From an uncultured Collinsella sp. (lineage in GTDB: Bacteria; Actinomycetota; Coriobacteriia; Coriobacteriales; Coriobacteriaceae), in NCBI GenBank assembly GCA_902469555.1, contig CABRDB010000087.1, positions 1 to 22,636 of the forward strand: DNA of 22,636 nt, in the 5' to 3' direction. The translations under genes were made by a program, and so were the position numbers. How positions within the stretch are numbered: position 1 is the stretch's first letter; each line of letters begins with the position of its first letter. Positions 6,362-13,606 of this stretch are shown here, one piece after another. A model generated the notes under the pieces. It saw nothing but the letters and a program-made list of their open reading frames with translations. It was not told where the DNA came from and ran no database searches.

Positions 6362-8608
6362 ATGATGGGATCAAACGTGAGCGATACAAAGCTAAAGCCA
6401 ACGGCTAAAAAGCCCGCAACCCGTAAAGCCGCCCCGCACGCACCGGAGCTCACCAAGGACGATGTCTATCTATTTGGCATCGGCACGTGGGAGCGCAGCT
6501 GGGAAAAGATGGGCGCGCACCCCGACACGCAGAACCGTACGCGCGGCTGGCGTTTTTGCGTTTGGGCGCCCGATGTAAAGAGCGTGCATGTCATTGGCGA
6601 ATTTAACGACTGGGATGAGGAAGCCAACCCGCTGGTGCCCGTGCATACGAGCGCTATTTGGGAAGGCTTTATTCCTGGTGCCGAGCAGGGCCAGCTCTAT
6701 AAATATCTCATCGAGACCAACGAGGGCGAAAAGCTCTATAAGGCCGATCCGTATGCCTTTAAGGCCGAGTGCCCTCCGGGTACCGCCAGCGTGCTGTGGA
6801 CCCTCGATGGCTACAAGTGGAACGACGCCACGTGGCTCAAGCGCCGCGCCGCCCACAACCACATGTCGCAGCCGCTCAACATCTACGAGGTGCATATTGG
6901 CTCGTGGAAGCGCCACGGCGACGCGCCACAGGGCGAGCCAGACGAGTACGGCAACTACCCCGGTCCCATGGATCCCTTCCCCGCGCAGCGCGGCGAGTTC
7001 TACACCTACGACGACCTGTCGGTTGAGCTCGTAGACTACGTGCGCGACATGGGCTATACGCATATCGAGGTCATGCCGCTCATGGAGCATCCCTTCGACG
7101 GCTCCTGGGGCTACCAGACGACCGGCTACTATGCCGCCACATCGCGCTACGGCAACCCGCAGCAGCTCATGCACTTTATCGATGCGTGCCACGAGGCGGG
7201 TATCGGCGTGATTATGGACTGGGTGCCCGGCGGTTTTTGCGCCGACTCCCACGGCCTTGCCACCTTTAACGGTCACATGCTGTTTGAGCACGAGATTCAC
7301 CCCAACTGGGGCACGCACAAGTTTGACTTCGCCCGCGGCGAGGTCCGCTCCTTCCTGGTCTCCAACGTACTGTATTGGCTCGAGAACTTCCACGTGGATG
7401 GCATTCGCATGGACGGCGTGTCCAGCATGCTGTACCTCAACTTTGGCATCGATGATCCCGGCCAAAAGAAGTTCAACAAGTACGGTACCGAGGAGGACCT
7501 GGACGCCAGCGCGTTCATTCGCCAGGTCAACTGCGCCGTGGAGGCGCACTACCCCGACGTGATGATGATGGCCGAGGAGTCCACCGCGTGGCCGCTCGTG
7601 ACCTATCCGCCGCAGGACGGCGGCCTAGGCTTCCACTACAAGTGGGACATGGGCTGGATGAACGACACCCTGCACTACATGCAGACCGATTTTCCGTGGC
7701 GTCCCGGCAACCACGGCCTGCTCACGTTCTCCATCATGTACGCCTTTACCGAGAACTTCATTTGCCCGCTCAGCCACGACGAGGTCGTGCACGGCAAGTG
7801 CTCGCTGATCGGCCGCATGCCGGGCGACTGGTGGCGCCAGTTTGCCGGCCTGCGCACGCTGGCCTTCTACCAGATGACGCACCCCGGTGCAAAGCTCAAC
7901 TTTATGGGCAACGAGATCGGCCAGTTTATCGAGTGGCGCTACTACGAGTCCATCCAGTGGTTCCTGACCGAGGAGTACGAGACTCACCGTCATCATCAGG
8001 CGTTTATCAAGGCGCTCAACCATCTGTACACCGCCGAGCCCGCCCTATACGAGCGCGGCTACACCGACGACGGCTTTACCTGGATCGACGCGGACAACTC
8101 CAAGCAGTCCATCGTGAGCTTTGTGCGCCAGGGCGAGGACGTCGATAACGACCTGGTGATTCTGATCAACTTTGACCCGGCGAGCTACGAGAGCTTCCGC
8201 GTGGGCGTGCCGCGCGAGGGTGACTGGGAGGTCATCTTCGATTCCGACCGTCCCGAGTTTGGCGGCAGCGGATACGCCGGTGAGGAGCCCTACACCTGCT
8301 CGAGCGAGCCCTATCCCTGGAACGGGCAGATGGACTCCATCGAGATTAAGGTGCCCGGCCTTGCAGGCGTGGTGCTTAAGCGCCGCGGTCCCAGCAGCTA
8401 TAAGCCGCCCGTGGTCGAGGAGCCCAAGAAGGCGACGCGCAAGCGCATGTCCTCGGTGAAGCCCAAGGCCGCAGCTGCTAAGAAGGCTCCGGCTAAGGCG
8501 AAGGCTGCCAAGCCCGCCGCCAAGGCTTCGGCCAAGTCCACCACGGCCAAGAAGGCTGCTTCCAAGGCCAAGGCAGCTGCCGTTAAGGATCCTGCCAAGA
8601 AAGCGTAA
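6362..8608 (+). CDS. glgB: 1,4-alpha-glucan branching enzyme with basic tails (GH13_9)
   Basis: Cuts alpha-1,4 chains and rejoins them as alpha-1,6 branches on glycogen. The protein has 748 residues. Positions about 10-30 are a basic stretch (KLKPTAKKPATRKAAP). A CBM48 domain lies at about 55-150 (WRFCVWAPDVKSVHVIGEFNDW). It is followed by the GH13 barrel, with nucleophile Asp351 (GIRMDGV), acid/base Glu405 (MAEEST) and Asp473 (SHDEVVHGK). The C-terminal beta domain ends near residue 675. Residues 677-748 are a low-complexity Lys/Ala/Pro tail beginning EEPKKATRKRM and running through KAPAKAKAAKPAAKASAKS to the stop. This is not part of the known fold. Start: ATG 6362 was chosen. ATG 6365 and GTG 6377 (GGGA 6 nt upstream) remain possible, and TTG 6317 is less likely. 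It is the first gene of the glycogen cluster. Confidence 0.95.
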   Translation: MMGSNVSDTKLKPTAKKPATRKAAPHAPELTKDDVYLFGIGTWERSWEKMGAHPDTQNRTRGWRFCVWAPDVKSVHVIGEFNDWDEEANPLVPVHTSAIWEGFIPGAEQGQLYKYLIETNEGEKLYKADPYAFKAECPPGTASVLWTLDGYKWNDATWLKRRAAHNHMSQPLNIYEVHIGSWKRHGDAPQGEPDEYGNYPGPMDPFPAQRGEFYTYDDLSVELVDYVRDMGYTHIEVMPLMEHPFDGSWGYQTTGYYAATSRYGNPQQLMHFIDACHEAGIGVIMDWVPGGFCADSHGLATFNGHMLFEHEIHPNWGTHKFDFARGEVRSFLVSNVLYWLENFHVDGIRMDGVSSMLYLNFGIDDPGQKKFNKYGTEEDLDASAFIRQVNCAVEAHYPDVMMMAEESTAWPLVTYPPQDGGLGFHYKWDMGWMNDTLHYMQTDFPWRPGNHGLLTFSIMYAFTENFICPLSHDEVVHGKCSLIGRMPGDWWRQFAGLRTLAFYQMTHPGAKLNFMGNEIGQFIEWRYYESIQWFLTEEYETHRHHQAFIKALNHLYTAEPALYERGYTDDGFTWIDADNSKQSIVSFVRQGEDVDNDLVILINFDPASYESFRVGVPREGDWEVIFDSDRPEFGGSGYAGEEPYTCSSEPYPWNGQMDSIEIKVPGLAGVVLKRRGPSSYKPPVVEEPKKATRKRMSSVKPKAAAAKKAPAKAKAAKPAAKASAKSTTAKKAASKAKAAAVKDPAKKA

Positions 8609-8648
8609 CAAAGGTGTTACCACTGTAATTACCCGCCCCGCCGGGGCG

Positions 8649-8700
8649 TAGGATACAAGTCATAACCGTTCCGGGAGAAACATCCCCGGGGGAAGGAACG
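8649..8700 (+). promoter_or_regulatory. glgP promoter-like site and hairpin over its ribosome binding site
   Basis: A GC hairpin (CGCCCC-GCC-GGGGCG, 8634-8648) is directly followed by TAGGAT (8649-8654), the same -10-like TAGGATAC seen upstream of loaP. No good -35 is present. The region after it folds on itself: CGTTCC (8667-8672) pairs with GGAACG (8695-8700), and GGGA (8673-8676) with TCCC (8683-8686). GGAACG is part of the ribosome site GGAAGGAACG, which would be hidden in this fold. Confidence 0.4.
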
Positions 8701-8701
8701 T

Positions 8702-11128
8702 ATGAATAAGATCTTCGACAACAAGCAGGAGTTTACCGAGCTCTATCGCGATGCCGTCATGAGCATCAGCGGCAAGAGCGTCGAGGCCGCCAGCGACCTC
8801 GACCGCTTTAACGCCCTGGCCAAGCTCGTGGCCGAGAAGGCACGCACCGTTGCCACCAAGAGCGACGCCCGCGCCACCGCCGAGGGCAAGAAGCGCGTGT
8901 ACTACTTCTCGATCGAGTTTTTGATCGGCCGCCTGCTCGACAACTACCTGCTCAACTTTGGCGTGCGCGACATGGTCGCCGAGGCGCTCGGCGACATGGG
9001 CTTCGACCTGTCCGTCATCGAGAACCAGGAGCCCGATCCGGCGCTGGGCAACGGTGGCCTGGGCCGTCTTGCAGCATGCTTCCTGGATTCCATGGCAGCC
9101 GAGGGCATTGCCGGCTACGGCAACGGCATGCGCTACCGCTACGGCCTGTTTAAGCAGGAGATCGTTAACGGCAGCCAGGTCGAGGCTACCGACGAGTGGC
9201 TCACCCACGGCTATCCCTGGGAGGTCCGCCGTCAGGATAAGGCCGTGACCATTAAGTTTGGTGGCCACGTCGAGGGCTTTGAGGAGAACGGCCGCACGTT
9301 CTACCGCACGGTGGACACGCAGGATATCCTGGCCGTCCCTTATGATATCCCCGTCGTGGGCTATGCCGGCGAGACCGTCAACAAGCTGCGCGTCTGGGCC
9401 GCTGAGCCGGTCGAGGAGCACTTCGATCTGGAGGCTTTCAACCGCGGCGACTACGCCCTGGCAGACGCCGAGCGCGCCGAGGCCGAGGCCATCAGCGCCA
9501 TCCTCTACCCCAACGACGCCGGCGAGCACGGCCGTCTGCTGCGCCTGAAGCAGGAGTACCTGTTTGTCTCGGCCGGCATCTACAGCCTGCTCGACACCTT
9601 TGAGAAGGAGCACGGCGCGAACTGGGAGCTGCTGCCGCAGTTTGTGGCCATCCATACCAACGATACCCACCCCGCCATGTGCGGCCCCGAGCTCATGCGT
9701 ATCCTCATCGACGAGAAGAAGCTCGAGTGGGATGACGCTTGGAACATCGTGACGCAGGTTGTGAGCTACACCAACCACACGATCCTGCCCGAGGCCCTGG
9801 AGAAGTGGCCCATCGGCACGTTCTCCAAGCTCCTCCCCCGCGTGTACCAGATCATCGACGAGATCAGCCGTCGTTGGCACGAGTCGTTCGACACCACGCA
9901 GGAGGGCTGGCAGGAGCGTCTGCGCCAGACCGCCATCCTGTGGGACGGCGAGATTCGCATGGCCAACCTGTCCGTGATCTGCAGCCACAGCGTCAACGGC
10001 GTGGCCAAGATCCACTCTGACATCATCAAGAACATCGTGCTCAAGGACTTCTATGCCCTGACGCCCGAGAAGTTCAACAACAAGACCAACGGCATCTCGC
10101 ACCGTCGCTTCTTTGCCGAGGCCAACCCCACCTACGCCAAGCTCGTGACCGAGGCCATTGGCGACGGCTGGCTCAAGGACGCCTTTGAACTGGAGAAGCT
10201 CAAAGAGTTCCAGAACGACACCGAGTTCCTGAAGGCCGTGGGTGCCTCCAAGCGCGCCAACAAGGAGCGCCTGGCCGCCTACGTTAAGGCCGAGACCGGT
10301 CTGGTCATTGACCCCAACACCGTCTTCGATGTTCAGGTGAAGCGCTTCCATGCCTACAAGCGCCAGCTCATGAACATCATGAAGGTGATGGACATCTACA
10401 ACCGTCGCATCGCCGATCCCAACTTCCACGTGACGCCGACGACCTTCATCTTTAGCGGCAAGGCTGCCTCGAGCTACACCTTTGCCAAGGAGACCATCCG
10501 CCTCATTAACTCCGTGGCCGATGTCATCAACAACGACCCGCGCGTCAACGAGGTCATGAAGGTCTGCTTTATCCCCAACTTCCGTGTGAGCAACGCCCAG
10601 CTCATCTACCCCGCCGCCGAGATCTCGGAGCAGATCTCCACGGCTGGCAAGGAGGCCTCGGGCACGTCCAACATGAAGCTCATGATGAACGGCGCTATTA
10701 CGCTGGGTACCCTCGACGGCGCCAACATCGAGATCGCCGACCTGGCCGGTCGCGAGAACGAGGCCATCTTTGGCCTGACCGCCCCCGAGGTCGAGCAGCT
10801 CTGGGCATCCAACAGCTACTTTGCGTGGGATACCCTCAACGGCGACCGCGAGCGTCTGGGCCGCGTGATGGACGAGCTCAAGGACGACACCTTCGCGGGT
10901 CTTTCGGGCAACTTCGAGAGCATCTACAACGAGCTCATGAACAACAACGACCCCGACCTGGTTATGGCCGACTTCCGCAGCTACGTCGACGCCTGGGAGA
11001 AGCTCACGAACAGCTACGGCGACCAGGAGACCTGGAACCGCAAGGCCCTGCTCAACACCGCCTCGAGCGGCTGGTTCTCGAGCGACCGCACCATTCGCGA
11101 GTACCGCGACGAGATCTGGCACGCTTAA
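8702..11128 (+). CDS. glgP: Glycogen/maltodextrin phosphorylase (GT35)
   Basis: Releases glucose-1-phosphate from glycogen ends with inorganic phosphate, using pyridoxal phosphate. It has 808 residues, normal for the family. Seen: YYFSIEFLIGRLL (about 62-74), the glycine-rich ALGNGGLGRLAACFLDS, HTNDTHPAM, NGISHRRF, VKRFHAYKRQLMN, and the PLP site GTSNMKLMMNG with Lys659, followed by LGTLDGANIEI. The ATG at 8702 follows GGAAGGAACGT. It lies 93 nt after glgB and 107 nt before glgC in the same direction. It has no basic tail, unlike GlgB and GlgA. Specificity for glycogen rather than free maltodextrin is inferred from the neighbourhood. Confidence 0.97.
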   Translation: MNKIFDNKQEFTELYRDAVMSISGKSVEAASDLDRFNALAKLVAEKARTVATKSDARATAEGKKRVYYFSIEFLIGRLLDNYLLNFGVRDMVAEALGDMGFDLSVIENQEPDPALGNGGLGRLAACFLDSMAAEGIAGYGNGMRYRYGLFKQEIVNGSQVEATDEWLTHGYPWEVRRQDKAVTIKFGGHVEGFEENGRTFYRTVDTQDILAVPYDIPVVGYAGETVNKLRVWAAEPVEEHFDLEAFNRGDYALADAERAEAEAISAILYPNDAGEHGRLLRLKQEYLFVSAGIYSLLDTFEKEHGANWELLPQFVAIHTNDTHPAMCGPELMRILIDEKKLEWDDAWNIVTQVVSYTNHTILPEALEKWPIGTFSKLLPRVYQIIDEISRRWHESFDTTQEGWQERLRQTAILWDGEIRMANLSVICSHSVNGVAKIHSDIIKNIVLKDFYALTPEKFNNKTNGISHRRFFAEANPTYAKLVTEAIGDGWLKDAFELEKLKEFQNDTEFLKAVGASKRANKERLAAYVKAETGLVIDPNTVFDVQVKRFHAYKRQLMNIMKVMDIYNRRIADPNFHVTPTTFIFSGKAASSYTFAKETIRLINSVADVINNDPRVNEVMKVCFIPNFRVSNAQLIYPAAEISEQISTAGKEASGTSNMKLMMNGAITLGTLDGANIEIADLAGRENEAIFGLTAPEVEQLWASNSYFAWDTLNGDRERLGRVMDELKDDTFAGLSGNFESIYNELMNNNDPDLVMADFRSYVDAWEKLTNSYGDQETWNRKALLNTASSGWFSSDRTIREYRDEIWHA

Positions 11129-11164
11129 AGGCCGCGAGCTCCCCTATGCCAGCACGGCATTACT

Positions 11165-11195
11165 CGACGGGCGTGACGTTGCGCCGCGCCCGTCG
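11165..11195 (+). promoter_or_regulatory. 9-bp hairpin between glgP and glgC
   Basis: CGACGGGCG (11165-11173) and CGCCCGTCG (11187-11195) form a perfect stem with a 13-nt loop. CTAATGGG follows rather than a T run, so it is not a classical terminator. It may stabilise or split the polycistronic RNA; function unknown. Confidence 0.5.
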
Positions 11196-11235
11196 CTAAT
11201 GGGTTTAGGAACATCGATGACAGAAGGAGAAATCG

Positions 11236-12384
11236 ATGAGTAAGAAAGAATGCATCGCGATGCTCCTCGCAGGAGGACAGGGCAGCCGATTGGGGGCACT
11301 CACCCAAAAGATCGCTAAGCCGGCGGTTAGCTTTGGTGGCAAGTTCCGCATTATCGACTTTTCGCTCTCCAACTGCTCCAACTCGGGCATCGACACGGTG
11401 GGCGTTCTGACGCAGTATCGCCCCTACCTGCTGCATGCCTACGTAGGCTCCGGCGAGGCGTGGGATCTGGACAGCCGTGACGGTGGCGTGTCGATCCTGC
11501 CGCCGTACGAGACGCAGACCGGCGGCGCCTGGTATGCGGGCACGGCAGACGCCATTACGCAGAACCTCGACTACATCAAGGCCAACGACCCCAAGTACGT
11601 CCTGATTCTTTCGGGCGATCACCTGTATCGCATGGACTACCGCAAGATGCTCAAGACGCACATTGAGAACAACGCCGACCTCACGGTGAGCGTTATGCCC
11701 GTGCCGTGGGAGGAGGCCAGCCGCTTTGGCATCCTGACCACCGACCCCGAGGACGGCCGCATCACCAAGTTCACCGAGAAGCCCGATAAGCCCGATTCGA
11801 ACCTCGCGTCCATGGGCATCTACATCTTCTCGGCCGACGTGCTGATCGAGGCGCTCGAGGAGGACGCTCTGGACCAGCGCTCGAGCCACGACTTTGGCAA
11901 GGACATCATTCCCAAGCTGCTCGGCGAGGGCAAGCGCCTGTACAGCTACGAGTTCCACGGCTTTTGGAAGGACGTCGGCACCATCGCCAGCTTCCACGAG
12001 ACCTCGATGGACCTGCTGGGCAACAACCCCGAGTTCGATCTGTTTGACAAGCACTTCCCCATCATGTCCAACATCACCACGCGTCCGCCGCACTACATTG
12101 GACCGGACGGCCGTCTGGACGACTGCCTGGTCTCCAACGGCTGCAAGATCTACGGTACCGCTCGCCACTCGATCCTTTCGACCGATGTCATCATCGAGGA
12201 GCGCGCCGTGGTCGAGGACTCCGTGCTGCTGCCGGGTGCGCACGTTAAGAGCGGCGCGCACATCTGCCGCGCTATTTTGGGCGAGAACTCCACGGTCGAA
12301 GAGGGCGTGAAGCTCGGCTCTGTCGATACCACCAAGGATACGGCTGTCGTTGGAAATGACGTCGTTATCGGGAAGGGGGAATGA
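11236..12384 (+). CDS. glgC: Glucose-1-phosphate adenylyltransferase, catalytic subunit
   Basis: Makes ADP-glucose from ATP and glucose-1-phosphate, the committed step of glycogen synthesis. It has 382 residues. Seen: nucleotide-binding [14 protein letters not shown] with IAKPAV just after (about 10-31), [22 protein letters not shown] (metal/substrate site), [10 protein letters not shown] and [10 protein letters not shown]-terminal left-handed beta helix of hexapeptide repeats runs from about residue 290. The ATG follows AAGGAG by 7 nt. GlgD starts 4 nt after its stop. In organisms with both, GlgC carries catalysis and GlgD modulates it, and the two assemble as a heterotetramer (family knowledge). 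Confidence 0.97.
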   Translation: MSKKECIAMLLAGGQGSRLGALTQKIAKPAVSFGGKFRIIDFSLSNCSNSGIDTVGVLTQYRPYLLHAYVGSGEAWDLDSRDGGVSILPPYETQTGGAWYAGTADAITQNLDYIKANDPKYVLILSGDHLYRMDYRKMLKTHIENNADLTVSVMPVPWEEASRFGILTTDPEDGRITKFTEKPDKPDSNLASMGIYIFSADVLIEALEEDALDQRSSHDFGKDIIPKLLGEGKRLYSYEFHGFWKDVGTIASFHETSMDLLGNNPEFDLFDKHFPIMSNITTRPPHYIGPDGRLDDCLVSNGCKIYGTARHSILSTDVIIEERAVVEDSVLLPGAHVKSGAHICRAILGENSTVEEGVKLGSVDTTKDTAVVGNDVVIGKGE

Positions 12385-12388
12385 TCCG

Positions 12389-13516
12389 ATGATCAATCGC
12401 AAGGCCATCGGTTATATCACCGCTAACTACTCTTCGAGCTACGGCAGCGTCCTGCTCAAGGACCGCCCCATCGCGTCCGTTCCGTTTTTGGGCCGCTACC
12501 GCCTGATCGACTTCCCGCTGTCCAACATGATGAATGCCGGCATTAAGACCGTCGGCGTCGTCATGCCGGGCAATTACCGCTCGCTGATCGACCACGTGGG
12601 TTCGGGCAAGGACTGGGGCCTGGACCGCAAGAAGGGCGGCCTGTTCATGGTGCCCGGCAACGCGTATGGCACCACCAAGGGCGGCATGCGCTTCCTGCTG
12701 CGCGACATCATCTCCAACAAGACGCTGTTCCAGCGCTCGGACAAGCCCTATGTTGTGATGATGGGCACCAACATCATCTTTAACATGGATCTCAACACCA
12801 TCATCGACGCGCACGAGAACTCCGGTGCCCAGATGACCGTGGTGTACTGCAAGGCCACGCGCAACGTCGATGACGAGACCAAACTCGAGATTAACGAGAA
12901 CGGTCGCCTGACGGGCGTGAGCGCTGGCGTCGCGTACGGCGACAACGCCTCTATGGACTGCTGCATCGTCAACCGCGAGACGCTGCTCGAGATTATCGAC
13001 CACTACCAGGCCGCCGACTATCTGGACCTGCTCGAGGCACTCCAGGGCGACTTTGGCAACATCGACGTTTGCAGCTACGAGTACAAGGGCGAGGTCGTGG
13101 GCGTGTTTAGTGAGAAGTCGCTGTATCGCCGCAGCATGGACCTGCTTGACCAAACCGTGGCCGACCAGCTCTTCGACCCCGAGCGCCCGATCCTGACCAA
13201 GGCTCACGACGTGCCGCCTTCGCGCTATGCGACCGGCAGCCACGCGTGCAACTCGATCATCTCGGCCGGCTGCATCATCAAGGGCACCGTGCGCAATTCG
13301 ATCCTGTCACGCGGCGTCGTGGTCGAGGAGGGCGCCTCGGTAACCAACTCGATCATCAACCAGAGCTGTGTCATCAAGAGCGGCGCACGCGTTGAGAACG
13401 CCATTCTGGACAAGAACAACGTGGTTCCCACCAACACCGAGCTTCGCGGCACGCCCGAGAACATCCTGGTGCTGGGCAAGGCTCCGTTAACTTCCGACAC
13501 CACCATCGTACGTTAA
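12389..13516 (+). CDS. glgD: Glucose-1-phosphate adenylyltransferase regulatory subunit
   Basis: A GlgC homologue of 375 residues that has lost catalytic signatures. The glycine-rich GGxGxRL loop is absent; the start reads NRKAIGYITANYSSSYGSVL instead. GTNIIFNMD replaces the GDHLYRMDY motif. FLGRYRLIDFPLSNMMNAG is kept, as is the beta-helix C-terminus. This fits GlgD, the non-catalytic partner in GlgC/GlgD enzymes of Firmicutes and related bacteria. Start: the ATG at 12389 has AAGGGGGA 9 nt upstream and lies 4 nt after the glgC stop. An upstream TTG at 12350 inside glgC is not needed. Confidence 0.95.
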   Translation: MINRKAIGYITANYSSSYGSVLLKDRPIASVPFLGRYRLIDFPLSNMMNAGIKTVGVVMPGNYRSLIDHVGSGKDWGLDRKKGGLFMVPGNAYGTTKGGMRFLLRDIISNKTLFQRSDKPYVVMMGTNIIFNMDLNTIIDAHENSGAQMTVVYCKATRNVDDETKLEINENGRLTGVSAGVAYGDNASMDCCIVNRETLLEIIDHYQAADYLDLLEALQGDFGNIDVCSYEYKGEVVGVFSEKSLYRRSMDLLDQTVADQLFDPERPILTKAHDVPPSRYATGSHACNSIISAGCIIKGTVRNSILSRGVVVEEGASVTNSIINQSCVIKSGARVENAILDKNNVVPTNTELRGTPENILVLGKAPLTSDTTIVR

Positions 13517-13547
13517 CGTTGGCACCGCAACATCGCTCGTAACAGGT

Positions 13548-13583
13548 AGAATAGCCGCCCGGTTAGCGCCAGGCGGCTATTCT
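13548..13583 (+). promoter_or_regulatory. Perfect 12-bp hairpin between glgD and glgA
   Basis: AGAATAGCCGCC (13548-13559) and GGCGGCTATTCT (13572-13583) pair without mismatch around a 12-nt loop. It ends 23 nt before the glgA start. No T run follows, so strong termination is unlikely. It could be a stabilising or processing element, or an operator. Confidence 0.6.
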
Positions 13584-13606
13584 CGAATTGCAACATGGGA
13601 GACAAT

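Noticed and set aside
8660..11122. 820-codon minus-strand frame across glgP
   Set aside because: Mirror of glgP codon bias. The plus-strand protein has full phosphorylase motifs. The same applies to minus-strand frames over glgC, glgD and glgB.
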